Notes: generated by a model from the sequence alone, not told the origin. Counted from the first letter of the stretch, positions 52,869 to 62,513 are shown. The stretch: 64,000 nt of DNA from Natranaeroarchaeum aerophilus (GCF_023638055.1 NZ_JAKRVY010000006.1:147805-211804), one strand, 5' to 3'. Program-made: numbers and translations.

Positions 52869-54649
52869 TGCAGCGAGGCCTTGCGCAAGTTCTGTATCAG
52901 TTTATGCCCGGGAAAACCTTTGATAACCCGGAGAACGATACAATCGAGCAAGTCAAAGGAATCTCCAGTACCGACATCTCAGACGAGGTTAATACCGACT
53001 ACCTAATTAAAAGTGTACGGGCGAAAGTGGATAACTGGGACGGTCCAGCGCAAGGATTTCTTCCGCCAGAACGAGAATTCTGGACAATTCAGCAGCCAGA
53101 CTCTGTCATTACGAAAGTATTTCCACTCGTTTTCCGGTGTCGGAATTGTGGCCATGTCGTCGATCACACCTATAATCGTGAATCACTGGCCTCAGAGCCG
53201 GTGAACTGCAGTCATTGCGGGAGCGGACGGCTCTGGCAGATTCACCACGTGATGGTTTGTGATGAGTGTTCGGAGATGGAATCGATTCCGGTTCCGCGCT
53301 GTCGGAATGGGCACAACGACCAGTGGATGATTCTTGACAGCAGTGCTGAGCGTTACAAGAACTTCCGCTGGGTCTGCAAGATCTGTGATGAGGAAGTTTC
53401 AAGCGGACTATACCGTAAATGTGACTGCGGCAACTCGATGCAACCGACTGTTCATCGCGCTTCGATGGCCTATCGCATCCACAGTTTCACAGATGTTCAT
53501 ATCCACCATCACTACGACCTCGAAGAAGGCTCCGAAAAAATAGACACTGTACGGGAAGTATCACTTGGCGCTGCACTCGGGCTCTTTGAACATCCAGATA
53601 CAGAAGTTCAGGAACTCGTGGAGAGGGATACAGGCGGAGATAGTGGTGTTGAAGATATCTTGAATGACGATACGCTGTCGCCTGAACAGAAGGCTGCTCT
53701 TCAAGAAAAGTACGGGGACCTCGTTGAGGAATCCGAGCAGCTAGGTGAGGTCCAGGAACAGGTGAATGAACTTGTAGATGCGGATCGGGAGCTGTCACGG
53801 AATCATTTGAATTTCCTGCGGACACTGGAAGAGATTGAGAGTGAGCGTACTGCGGAGTTCCTTGCGGATGTTGATCGACCGGTTGATTGGGAGGCAGAGT
53901 TCGCGAAAACGGGGATTGCGGAGCTACGGTTGACAAGCGAGTTCCCGATTCTCACAGGGGTGTTTGGGTATCATCGAACGTTCGATGATCCTGAGGAGGG
54001 GCGTTTCCCAGCAATCAAAGCGTTTCCGCAGAAAGATAATGGTCTTCCAATTTATGCAACACGGACCGAGACGGAGGCGATTTTGTTGTCGCTTGACCCA
54101 ATCGCTGTCGCGGAGTGGTTATATATAAATAATCTGGTGTCTAAAGACCCTGCGGAGTTGAGTGATGCGGAAACAAGAGCACTGGTGTATAATCGTATGG
54201 AGACTGTTGGACCATACTCGGAGTTGTCCGAAATGGACGAGGTGACAGAGCATGTGCATGGGTTGCTACATACGGTCTCACATGAGCTAATCAAAGAAGC
54301 TGCACAGCTTTCGGGAATAGAGAGAACGAGCCTTGCCGAGTTCCTGTTCCCTGAGGCATTATCCATAGCAATTTATTCAAACCATACGGAGTCCTTTACA
54401 ATTGGAGGACTTTATACACTAGTTGAACGGAATCTGGAGAACTGGCTGTCTGATGTACGGCAAGAATCCCGATTCTGTCTATATGATCCGGTTTGCGCTG
54501 AACAGAACGGGACGTGTCATGCGTGCACGCACATAAGTGAAGTTAGTTGCCAGCACTTCAATCAAAATTTGAGTCGCGGGCATTTGTATGGCGAAGCCAC
54601 AACAAGCCGGGACGTCACCGGTTTCTGGGAGCTAACCAATGGACGTTAA
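52868..54649 (+). CDS. drmB: DISARM protein DrmB (DUF1998)
   Basis: The 593-residue protein carries zinc-type cysteine clusters near 90-185 (CRNCGHVVD, CSHCGSG, CDECSEME, CKICDEE, CDCGNS). The C-terminal DUF1998 has HTVSHELIKEAAQLSGIE, then SRFCLYDPVCAEQNGTCHACTH. DrmB works as the partner of DrmA: in described systems the two form the DNA-binding DrmAB complex. The ATG shares one base with drmA, and it overlaps drmC by 11 bases. These couplings and the domain order make the DISARM assignment firm. Confidence 0.88.
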   Translation: MQRGLAQVLYQFMPGKTFDNPENDTIEQVKGISSTDISDEVNTDYLIKSVRAKVDNWDGPAQGFLPPEREFWTIQQPDSVITKVFPLVFRCRNCGHVVDHTYNRESLASEPVNCSHCGSGRLWQIHHVMVCDECSEMESIPVPRCRNGHNDQWMILDSSAERYKNFRWVCKICDEEVSSGLYRKCDCGNSMQPTVHRASMAYRIHSFTDVHIHHHYDLEEGSEKIDTVREVSLGAALGLFEHPDTEVQELVERDTGGDSGVEDILNDDTLSPEQKAALQEKYGDLVEESEQLGEVQEQVNELVDADRELSRNHLNFLRTLEEIESERTAEFLADVDRPVDWEAEFAKTGIAELRLTSEFPILTGVFGYHRTFDDPEEGRFPAIKAFPQKDNGLPIYATRTETEAILLSLDPIAVAEWLYINNLVSKDPAELSDAETRALVYNRMETVGPYSELSEMDEVTEHVHGLLHTVSHELIKEAAQLSGIERTSLAEFLFPEALSIAIYSNHTESFTIGGLYTLVERNLENWLSDVRQESRFCLYDPVCAEQNGTCHACTHISEVSCQHFNQNLSRGHLYGEATTSRDVTGFWELTNGR

Positions 54650-55505
54650 GTCAATCGCACATCTCTCGGACAACCTGCAGTCGTTGGGTGTTCCGCCGCG
54701 AATGTTTGGTGCAGTGATTGAGTACTGTGCTGGGGCCGTTGAGGGTGGCGTAACAGTTGATGCGATTTCTGATGAACTTGGTGTATCGCGGGAACTGACT
54801 CGGACAGTGCTAAAACGGCTGGTATTGGTAGATGCTTTAGCGCTGAGTGAGGAAGACGGAGTGTATAAAATTAATTATAACGTGTTCGACACGGTGATTG
54901 AGCGAATTCATTGGTTTTCGTCTATGGAAAACCAAGATGCTATTGACTCTATTCTTACAGAGTCTCCTGCAGAGATCGAAGTGGTAACGAGTTCGCCGTC
55001 AGGAATTGAGGGAATTCCGCACTCCAGTATTACGGGCAGGATGATAGAAATGATCGCGGGAGCATCGGAAAGGGTTGTTGTAGTGAACCCATTTTTCACT
55101 GATGGTGGGCTTGATCTGTTACTGGATGCATTCGTTGCTGCTACAGCACGGGGGGTGTCACTGCGGATGATCACGCGAGATATCGAAAAAGGTGATCAGT
55201 CAAATGCAGATGACATTGGACGTTTAGCGTCACGGATTCGTGATGGTGGACAACTGGAGAAATTCAGTGTGTTTGAGATTGATACGACAGCGTTCCAAGA
55301 TGCGTCGTTGCATGCTAAGGCAATGGTGGTAGACAGTCACCGATCGTATGTTGGTAGTGCTAATCTTACTAATCAGAGTCTGCAAAATGCTGTTGAAATG
55401 GGGTTGTATCTGGAAGGGGTCCCTGTAGAGCAGATTAATTCGTATCTCGAACAGTGCTGTAACTCAGACCTGTTTTGTTCCGTCGATATAGAGTCAGTCC
55501 TGTAG
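54639..55505 (+). CDS. drmC: DISARM protein DrmC (phospholipase D family)
   Basis: The 288-residue protein has an N-terminal winged-helix-like region (about 20-85, AISDELGVSRELTRTVLKRLV). A single PLD-type half carries the HKD motif LHAKAMVVDSHRSYVGSANLTN with His225, Lys227 and Asp232. One HKD means the active enzyme would be a dimer. DrmC is the nuclease-family member of the DISARM core, although it is dispensable in some systems. Overlap with drmB (11 bases) shows one operon. The wHTH extension is a notable addition. Confidence 0.85.
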   Translation: MDVKSIAHLSDNLQSLGVPPRMFGAVIEYCAGAVEGGVTVDAISDELGVSRELTRTVLKRLVLVDALALSEEDGVYKINYNVFDTVIERIHWFSSMENQDAIDSILTESPAEIEVVTSSPSGIEGIPHSSITGRMIEMIAGASERVVVVNPFFTDGGLDLLLDAFVAATARGVSLRMITRDIEKGDQSNADDIGRLASRIRDGGQLEKFSVFEIDTTAFQDASLHAKAMVVDSHRSYVGSANLTNQSLQNAVEMGLYLEGVPVEQINSYLEQCCNSDLFCSVDIESVL

Positions 55506-55511
55506 CAGGGG

Positions 55512-55745
55512 TTGGATGGCTCTAGGAATACAACAATAGGCTGTAGTATCATCAGATGGGTTTCTCCCTACCGAAAGGAGGTAATTTTTGATGATTATGT
55601 ACGCTGGCCTCCAAGGCTTCGGGCAGAAATCAGGCGGTTATATCTGGACTCGAGAACCGACGGTAATATAAATAAAATTGCACAATCTGTGCACGTATTA
55701 TATCCAAACTATTTTGTGGTCAGCAAAGGTGGTGATTATTTATGA
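55512..55745 (+). CDS. Possible 77-residue linker protein
   Basis: A frame from TTG 55512 to TGA 55743-55745 ends overlapping the ATG of the ATPase gene (ATGA arrangement at 55742) and fills the gap after drmC. The last two thirds (VRWPPRLRAEIRRLYLDSRTDG then SVHVLYPNYFVVSKGGDYL) look protein-like. A TTG start with weak signal lowers confidence, and the protein could instead begin later. No family was recognised. If real, it joins the drm operon to the ATPase operon. Confidence 0.4.
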   Translation: MDGSRNTTIGCSIIRWVSPYRKEVIFDDYVRWPPRLRAEIRRLYLDSRTDGNINKIAQSVHVLYPNYFVVSKGGDYL

Positions 55746-57406
55746 GCGGAACCGAGGGACAGCGGACACCAACCCTGGAAACTGACTGGGAGGATCTGAC
55801 TGATGAACACCAGTCGCGTCGTGAAGAAATCGAGAACAGTATTCGAAACTGGCCCGAAGAAATCACTCAAGCATCCTATATCATAGGTGCCATTGGCGCT
55901 GGGAAAACACAACTTCTGTCTCATCTGTTTAGATACTCATATGCAAACACCGGAAAGCCAGCGCTGTATGTCACGATGGGTCAGCTTCTTGATGACCTAG
56001 AATCCCATGACGAGTACCCTGAAACAGGGGTAATCTCACAAGAAAAACTACATGATCTAATGGAAGATGTGGCCAGATCACGACTCGACGATATCAATTC
56101 AACGATCACTGACGAGGGCAACTTCGACCGCGGAGACTACTTATTGGATGCTGGTCGTCTCTCAGATGTCAAAAAGTATGCAGACATTCTCGGAATCTCC
56201 AAAGATGAGTTTAGTGAGATTGCCACGCAGAGTGATGAGATCATCCTCATCGTAGATGAAATGGAGGAAAGTTACAATCGGCTGGGCGAGATGGTTGCCC
56301 AGACAACTGGACCGCTACGCGAGGTCGTCGAACGAGTCGAGCGAGGCAACTCCTCGTTTTATCTAATTGGGGGATTCGGGTATGCAAGTGTTCACGAACT
56401 GGGGGAAGCAGAATACCGGCGTGTCAATCCTGTAACTCTCCCAATCATAAAACCCCAGAGTATTCCATCAGTACTTGCATCAGAGATTACTCCGGAACAG
56501 CGAAACTTTATTTGGTGGATGTCACGCGGCCGGCCGGGATGGCTGGAAATTGCGAATTCGGGCTACGAAATGCGTCCAGATGGCCTTCAGGGAAGCTACA
56601 ATACACTTGCGGATATCCCGAACCTGGCGATGTCACGAGTGGACATTATCGCACTTGAGGAACTTGAGGAATATCTTCAAGACTTGACGGAGACGGAACG
56701 AGATCTTACTGCAGCTACACTGTTTACTCCAGCACCCACACAAATCAAAAATATGGCGGGACTAACAGTAGACGAGTTGGCTACCAGTGATTCACCTGTA
56801 TTGACTGACAGTGGCACAGAGAGCCTTGATGCAGTTGCAGATGCCTTCCTTGCAGGGACTCATCGATTCGACAAGTACGATGATGCTGTCGTATCGGATC
56901 AATTAGTCCGACGATTCCTCATACGGATTCTACGGGGGATATCAAATAGCGATGGTGAGCTTGTGTTTGGTGCTGCACAAACACCGATGTTCCAGCGCGG
57001 GACTATTTGCAAAGACCGCATGCTCGCACCACTTGCTGAGAGAATCCATGATATTGCACTTGAGGAGAGCGGCGATGGTGAGGAGGAAACTGTAGATTTC
57101 CTCTACGAACTCTTGCAGTTCATCCAGAGCACGACTGCAGAAGAGTTAGCCGGCGAATTCGGGAAGTTTTTTGATCTCTTTTCTGAAAGCGACGAGCTGA
57201 CGACAGAGAGTTATGTTGGCCCCGGCCTGCAGACATTAGTAGTAGCATTCCCAAGTCTGATTACGAATCCACGGCTCAACTTTGCTGCGACAGGCCAGAG
57301 TGTCACTGAACAGTTCGCTAATCTCGCAGAGCAGCTTGAGGATCATAACAGCGCAGAGCAGCGACTGCGTGAATTTGGTCAGATTCTACAGGGAGAGTCA
57401 CAATGA
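55742..57406 (+). CDS. P-loop ATPase of a DISARM-linked operon
   Basis: The 554-residue protein has a Walker A at residues 49-56 (GAIGAGKTQLL) and a Walker B at about 168-174 (IILIVDEMEESY). Strand-helix segments typical of AAA-like NTPases follow (GNSSFYLIGGFGYASVHEL). The last 300 residues are helical and lack a known nuclease or helicase motif. It is not BrxC-sized, and no PglZ/PglX is nearby, so BREX is ruled out on gene content. It is coupled to two following genes by 4-base overlaps. I do not recognise a family; it may be the motor of a new module. Confidence 0.75.
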   Translation: MSGTEGQRTPTLETDWEDLTDEHQSRREEIENSIRNWPEEITQASYIIGAIGAGKTQLLSHLFRYSYANTGKPALYVTMGQLLDDLESHDEYPETGVISQEKLHDLMEDVARSRLDDINSTITDEGNFDRGDYLLDAGRLSDVKKYADILGISKDEFSEIATQSDEIILIVDEMEESYNRLGEMVAQTTGPLREVVERVERGNSSFYLIGGFGYASVHELGEAEYRRVNPVTLPIIKPQSIPSVLASEITPEQRNFIWWMSRGRPGWLEIANSGYEMRPDGLQGSYNTLADIPNLAMSRVDIIALEELEEYLQDLTETERDLTAATLFTPAPTQIKNMAGLTVDELATSDSPVLTDSGTESLDAVADAFLAGTHRFDKYDDAVVSDQLVRRFLIRILRGISNSDGELVFGAAQTPMFQRGTICKDRMLAPLAERIHDIALEESGDGEEETVDFLYELLQFIQSTTAEELAGEFGKFFDLFSESDELTTESYVGPGLQTLVVAFPSLITNPRLNFAATGQSVTEQFANLAEQLEDHNSAEQRLREFGQILQGESQ

Positions 57407-59046
57407 GTGTTGAACTCTATCCCGTCCCGGGAAGTGAGTCTGAAGTCGACGAGCTTGTTGAATCATTCCTTGAGTCGACAGTCTCGGAAGAGGGGCTGAT
57501 CCCAAACAAGCAGTTTCTTATCTTGCTCTTTGGTGAGGAAGCATCTGAAGCGGTTGAGACGGTCACGACGGTTGCCCGCGACCAAGATCCAACCGTCGAA
57601 CAGGCACTTGAGATTGGGAAACTTCGCGTTGAAGCCCTTGATGAACGCCGTCTCAATACGTTCACAACCAGTCTTTTGTACAACATGCTCGAGACGGATC
57701 CTGACGCTGATCTTCAAGCGACCATTCAGAGTGATCGGATCACCGATGAGGACGAACGAAAAATTGACTACTATCTTCCACGTGTCGTCGATACAGTCAC
57801 CGAACTAGTCGAAACACAGGAAGACGCAATTGAGGCGTCTCTCCATTCGATGTTCCCCATTGAAGTCCAGACTGATCGGGCGAGTGATATGAATGACAGG
57901 CTGGAAAAAGATATTGTCACTGATCAGACAATCATTGATTACTTGTTGCTTGCTTCAGGTGCAACGGATGCAACAGAGGATGTCCGAAGCCTGGTTAAAT
58001 TTCTCCGGGAAAACGATATTGATGACTCGGGGTACATATCGGGCGGTTCGGACAATATTTCGGGGTACAAACGTGTTTTCAGTCTATCATACGATCTCCC
58101 TACAGATGGGTTCCGGGATGAGTTCCGGACTGCCCAGCAATTATACGAAGAGGGCGCGACGGGAGAGTTGTTCAACGTTCTAAATCGGGTCGACCCGGAA
58201 ATCGACATCCGCGAAATTTACAGCCATGAGGCCCCGATTGAACGGCTGCTCACCAGCCAATTTGCCGGGAATGACCGAAAAATCGCTGAGCGCCTTCTTC
58301 GCACAATTAACGGTACTCGCGCAATCCAGAACCATCGCGAACATATTGATTCCGAGTACACGGAGACACGGGACAGTCTCAGGGAGACGATTGAGGATAC
58401 TCAAAAAGAAATCACTCGACTCCAATCGCATAATGATACTTTCACATCGGAAAAAATCGAGGTCTCCTCTGCGGAAATTGATCAGTTCGAGAACGTAATC
58501 GAACGTGTTGACCAGATCAACTCCCAGATTATAAGATATCTTTTTGGCGTCGAACGAGAGCAGCGAACATCTGTGTTCACGACTATCGAAACGCGTATTG
58601 GCCAGTACCATACCCAGTTACAGGACCGACGTTCCGAGATTGATATGCTCATTAATGAACTGGATCAACTCAACGAAACAAAAGATGGCCACCTGAACAC
58701 TATCGATCGTATCTACGAGGAAATTCAGGACACCTCCGTAACGATTGACGTGCCGCCGGTAGAGCAGGTGAAAACGGACCTCGACTCAAGATGGGATGAT
58801 AGGTTGCAAGAACTCAAGTCTGATCTCCCAGTGATTGACTTGGATAAAGATGATGACGAGATCGATGCGACGATTGACGAGTGGGAGCAGCTCATCAATG
58901 AGGCCAAACAGGATTTGGTTAGCCTCGCGCAACCAATAGATAAACTCGAGACATTTAACCAGCAGATCCAGCAAATCGAACAAAAACGAGAACGGACTCG
59001 AGAGTCGCTTGAAACAGTGATTGGCCTCATGGAGGATACGGCATGA
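57403..59046 (+). CDS. Helical/coiled-coil protein 1 of the ATPase operon
   Basis: The 547-residue protein is an alpha-helical domain (about 1-320, with LIPNKQFLILLFGEEASEAV at the start). Long heptad-rich coiled coil follows (about 320-545, LRETIEDTQKEITRLQSH). No catalytic motif or membrane segment was seen. The ATG overlaps the ATPase TGA and the stop overlaps the next ATG. Its helical architecture suggests a structural or filament partner for the ATPase, like the arms of SMC-type complexes, but no ATP-binding head is present. The function is unknown. Confidence 0.75.
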   Translation: MSVELYPVPGSESEVDELVESFLESTVSEEGLIPNKQFLILLFGEEASEAVETVTTVARDQDPTVEQALEIGKLRVEALDERRLNTFTTSLLYNMLETDPDADLQATIQSDRITDEDERKIDYYLPRVVDTVTELVETQEDAIEASLHSMFPIEVQTDRASDMNDRLEKDIVTDQTIIDYLLLASGATDATEDVRSLVKFLRENDIDDSGYISGGSDNISGYKRVFSLSYDLPTDGFRDEFRTAQQLYEEGATGELFNVLNRVDPEIDIREIYSHEAPIERLLTSQFAGNDRKIAERLLRTINGTRAIQNHREHIDSEYTETRDSLRETIEDTQKEITRLQSHNDTFTSEKIEVSSAEIDQFENVIERVDQINSQIIRYLFGVEREQRTSVFTTIETRIGQYHTQLQDRRSEIDMLINELDQLNETKDGHLNTIDRIYEEIQDTSVTIDVPPVEQVKTDLDSRWDDRLQELKSDLPVIDLDKDDDEIDATIDEWEQLINEAKQDLVSLAQPIDKLETFNQQIQQIEQKRERTRESLETVIGLMEDTA

Positions 59047-60566
59047 CACTTGACAGCCTCGGTGCAGTATTTACTCGATATGACGTCTCCTCTAGTCTGG
59101 CGGCGCATGAGAATGCAGCAAAGACGATTGAAAAGCTCAAAGACGAGTTCGAAGAGCAAGTCGGTAGCAGTAACCCGGGTCTGGAGCCAAATGACCGGGA
59201 GCAAGTGAAAGAGGCATTCCAACAAGTGGCCCATGAGGAGATCCAAACGCTACTCGATGATGACCTCAAACTTGAAGAGTTTCCGACGACCACAGGAAAT
59301 GTTGCTGAGAAGTTGACAGAGATTCTTCGCAGCCCGCAGGCGGAGGCTGTTGTTGATGAGATATTTAGCTGGTTACTCGCGACAGGGCTCCCCCCGCTGT
59401 CAGACGAGGTCCAGGACGACCTCCGAGAGGTTGTCAAAGAGGATATTGATGCGGCCAATCAGGCTGTAAAGGATGCGAAGAGGGCACATGACCAGCTGCG
59501 AGGCCTTCTGGGGGATTCACAGGAAGACATCGACCAGGTGATTCTTGAGGATGTCAGGTCGGTGTCATCGGTCAGTGACCTCGAGAGTTTAGCGGAAGAA
59601 TTAACACGATTGAAAGAAGCATGGGTTGGCGATTGGAATCTTGAGTATTCCACGGGTGCAGGGGAAACACTTTACCGGGATATCTTGGCCCTTCTTGAGC
59701 AAAATCTGGCTGAAGAGGTGTCCAAAAAGAATTCGATTAATGCAATCGCGATTTCAATTAATCAGACATCAGAACGCTGGACGCGATGGCTGGACAAAAT
59801 AAACAGCAGCTGGGGGAATATCGAGAGCCTTGCTGAGAGAATTGAAGCGCCGGATGGATCATTCACAGCTGAGGACGCGCTTGAGTTGGTTGAGGAAGAG
59901 GTAGGGCCATCGAATTCGATCAATCGGTATGTCTCTATTCTGGAGATTGTGAAGGAGGCACTGCAGGAACTCGATTCAGTCAGTATCAGCTCACTTGAGC
60001 AATATCGGGGCCCAGACGGAGAGGTGCCCAGTGAAATCGAGACGAAGGTATCCGCACTGGATCAAGAGGTTGAGAAGGCGGTAGAAGCGTTGGATGGCAG
60101 TTTCGCTGCGGATTCTACTAGCGACATCAAAGACAATATCGAAAGTGTTCAACAGAGCACGGACGAGCTTGAGGAGCAACTGGAAGAGTTACAAAAGGTG
60201 GTGGCCTCGAACATCGAGACGACACGGCAGTTGGCAACAAAGTTTGATTTAGAAGAGGAAAAGTCCGAACTGAATGGGCTGTTAAATGATACCCGGTCCG
60301 CAGATTCGACAGCAGAACTTGTTGAATTATTCCGATCCTCTAAAGAACTTGAAGAAGAAGTCCGCAAGCCGATTCGGGAAAAATTGACACCGGAGCAGGA
60401 GGATTTGTTCACTTATTTACTCGAGCGAAATGATCAGGACCAACAAGCGGAGTCTGTCTGGGATGAAGTAACTCAAGAATTTGACCGAGATCGCGAAAAT
60501 CTGTTACAGGATATTGCAGCGCTCGGAGAGAAGGATCTGGTGCAAGTTGACATCAAAATAGTGTAA
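59043..60566 (+). CDS. Helical/coiled-coil protein 2 of the ATPase operon
   Basis: The 507-residue, mostly helical protein has coiled-coil segments near 30-80, 330-430 and at the end (ELEEQLEELQKVVASNIETT). The last 50 residues (DLFTYLLERNDQDQQAESVWDEV, then EKDLVQVDIKIV) look like a winged helix that could touch DNA or the partner. It overlaps the preceding gene by 4 bases and is the last of the operon; 217 bases of non-coding sequence separate it from the convergent methyltransferase. The family is not recognised. Confidence 0.7.
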   Translation: MTLDSLGAVFTRYDVSSSLAAHENAAKTIEKLKDEFEEQVGSSNPGLEPNDREQVKEAFQQVAHEEIQTLLDDDLKLEEFPTTTGNVAEKLTEILRSPQAEAVVDEIFSWLLATGLPPLSDEVQDDLREVVKEDIDAANQAVKDAKRAHDQLRGLLGDSQEDIDQVILEDVRSVSSVSDLESLAEELTRLKEAWVGDWNLEYSTGAGETLYRDILALLEQNLAEEVSKKNSINAIAISINQTSERWTRWLDKINSSWGNIESLAERIEAPDGSFTAEDALELVEEEVGPSNSINRYVSILEIVKEALQELDSVSISSLEQYRGPDGEVPSEIETKVSALDQEVEKAVEALDGSFAADSTSDIKDNIESVQQSTDELEEQLEELQKVVASNIETTRQLATKFDLEEEKSELNGLLNDTRSADSTAELVELFRSSKELEEEVRKPIREKLTPEQEDLFTYLLERNDQDQQAESVWDEVTQEFDRDRENLLQDIAALGEKDLVQVDIKIV

Positions 60567-60783
60567 ACGGTCAAGATTCCCTGTTCGCCCACAAAAGCTC
60601 GAGCAATTCAAGAGATCCCTCGCCAACCGGTCTTAATTTAACAACTAGACCAGTGCATCACTAGGTGTTTTCCGTCTTCATAATGCTCCGATCTCATCCT
60701 CCTTGCATCCGACCAGCTCAAATCTGGAGAAAGCAGAAGGGGTTTTCATCTGGATACCCTATGGAACCGCATCCCGGCCCAAC

Positions 60784-62142
60784 TTAATCCGCTTTCTGAA
60801 GTTCCTGCTCTTGAACGGGCCTGTCAAATATTTCTGCACGAATCGCAGTCCCCAGGGCCTGAGCCAGTAGCGGTGGGACGGCATTCCCCACCTGTTTGAA
60901 TGCGTGGGTACGGGCGACCGGGAACTCGAAAGTATCTTTGAACGACTGCAGTCGGGCAGCCTCCCGGACAGTAATTGATCGGGCCTCGTTCGGATGGATA
61001 AACATGTGTCCGTCCTTGTAGAGATGGGCCACGATCGTGGTAGCAGGCTCCTTTGGATTCTGTTTTTTCAGTTTGTCGGGGAAAATATCTGTTCTGTAGG
61101 GCTGGTGCTCTTCAGGAATATCTCCGATTATGTAGGACGTCCCCTCACCCAGCAGTTTGTAGAGGGTGAGATCTCTCATATTGTGTCCACGGCACTCGTG
61201 GTTCAGCAGGGGTTGATCTTCCCAGTCGGCTTCCTCTTCGAGATTTCGGGCCCAGTACTGATACTCGGAGATCGGTCCAAGTTCGTATTCTTCTGCTTTC
61301 GTGGGTGGGGTATTTCCGTCTGGTGAAACTGGTGGTAGATCAAGGATAGCATCAGCAACCGTATTCCATGGCTCTTTGCTGTCTATGTCTTTTCGGAATG
61401 TTGGGAATTCTCTTTCTTCCTCTTCCTCAACGAACCCTTCGAGAGTATGCTGGTCCTCGCTGGAACGCTTTGATGGGTCCTGTTTGTATTTGATTTTCTT
61501 TTCTTCCTCATTCCGGGGTGAGCGGTGAGACTGCCACTCCACCATATCGGGATTATCGGCACCGATCCGGTTCCCGATGAAGAACAGCCGCTTTCTGTGC
61601 TGGGGGACGCCGAAGTCAGCAGCGTCGAGAAGCTGGACTCGAACCGTGTAGTTCAGATCCAGATCCAGATCCGCAACCTGTCTCTCGCCCCGCATCTGTT
61701 CTTTGATAGTCTTGACCACTGGCTCGTCATTTTCATTTTCTGCCGAGAGCATTCCCTCCACGTTTTCCATCAGGAAGGCCTTCGGCTGGTAGTGATCGAC
61801 GAACCGAAGAAACTCTTCATAGAGAAGGTGACGCTCGTCGCTCTGGTTGTCTCTTCCCTCAAGAGAATTGATCTTGCTCTTGCCCACCAGAGAAAACGTC
61901 GGACAGGGTGGTCCTCCCGCAACCAGATCCAGTTCGCCTTTTTCGAGCCCGAGGTCCGGTGGTTCTTCTTCACGGATGTCACCAACCGTCATTTCACATC
62001 CGTGATTTGCCTCGTATGTCGGTTTGGTGTTCTTTTCGTGATCAATACCCCAGAGAGTCTCAAACCCGGCATCAGATAATCCCTGAGAGAGCCCTCCTGC
62101 TCCGCAAAAGAGGTCAATTGCAGTGAGGCGATCGTCGGTCAT
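60784..62142 (-). CDS. DNA (cytosine-5-)-methyltransferase
   Basis: The 452-residue enzyme has the ordered C5 motifs. Motif I is DLFCGAGGLSQGLSDAGF (from residue 10), motif IV is GGPPCPTFSLVG with catalytic Cys80, and motif VI is MENVEG at residues 125-130. Motif VIII is QHRKRLFFIG, motif IX is SITVREAARLQSF and motif X is QVGNAVPPLLAQALG. The target recognition domain lies between VIII and IX (about 200-375). It may be the DrmMII-type methylase of class 2 DISARM or the partner of the EcoRII-like nuclease. It is divergent from the wHTH and glycosylase genes. Confidence 0.92.
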   Translation of the reverse strand: MTDDRLTAIDLFCGAGGLSQGLSDAGFETLWGIDHEKNTKPTYEANHGCEMTVGDIREEEPPDLGLEKGELDLVAGGPPCPTFSLVGKSKINSLEGRDNQSDERHLLYEEFLRFVDHYQPKAFLMENVEGMLSAENENDEPVVKTIKEQMRGERQVADLDLDLNYTVRVQLLDAADFGVPQHRKRLFFIGNRIGADNPDMVEWQSHRSPRNEEEKKIKYKQDPSKRSSEDQHTLEGFVEEEEEREFPTFRKDIDSKEPWNTVADAILDLPPVSPDGNTPPTKAEEYELGPISEYQYWARNLEEEADWEDQPLLNHECRGHNMRDLTLYKLLGEGTSYIIGDIPEEHQPYRTDIFPDKLKKQNPKEPATTIVAHLYKDGHMFIHPNEARSITVREAARLQSFKDTFEFPVARTHAFKQVGNAVPPLLAQALGTAIRAEIFDRPVQEQELQKAD

Positions 62143-62169
62143 ATGTTCTCTCCAATGTGGTGATGGTCG

Positions 62170-62230
62170 TTTAAACTTGCTGTTCGAACCATGTCTCTAT
62201 ATTGTGTGTATAATGTAATCAAGTTAAATA
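62170..62230. promoter_or_regulatory. Divergent promoters of the methyltransferase and wHTH genes
   Basis: TTTAAAC at 62170-62176 lies about 28 bases before the methyltransferase ATG on the minus strand. TTAAATA at 62224-62230 lies about 29 bases before the wHTH ATG on the plus strand. Both spacings fit leaderless transcripts. The wHTH protein is a good candidate to bind between them and set methylase levels. Confidence 0.6.
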
Positions 62231-62258
62231 CTCCGCAATGGACTACTGTCAGGTCTGA

Positions 62259-62513
62259 ATGGACGTTGAAGAGTACGCCTGGGTGAAAGCTAGCGACTAC
62301 CGAGAGAGTATTCTACTTGCACTGGATGACAAACCTCGAACCCCGAAAGAACTGTCCGAGATGACGGATTACTACCTCAGCCACGTTAGCAATGTCCTAT
62401 CTGACCTCGAAGATCATGGTATGGCTGAATGCATAACGCCAGATAGAAAGAAAGGACGTCTATGGAATTCCACTGAAAAAGGCGAGAACATCATTGAGGA
62501 TCTGAAAAAGTGA
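62259..62513 (+). CDS. Winged-helix transcription regulator
   Basis: The 84-residue single-domain protein has helix 2-turn-recognition helix PKELSEMTDYYLSHVSNVLSDLEDHGM and a wing CITPDRKKGRLWNSTEKGE. It resembles short ArsR/MarR-type archaeal regulators without metal-binding cysteines. The gene overlaps the glycosylase start by 4 bases and faces the methyltransferase, which suggests control of the modification genes, like C-proteins of restriction systems. This role is inferred. Confidence 0.8.
   Translation: MDVEEYAWVKASDYRESILLALDDKPRTPKELSEMTDYYLSHVSNVLSDLEDHGMAECITPDRKKGRLWNSTEKGENIIEDLKK

Noticed and set aside
55742..60566. Considered as part of a BREX system
   Set aside because: No PglZ, PglX, BrxA or BrxL-like gene is in the window, and the ATPase is about half the size of BrxC.
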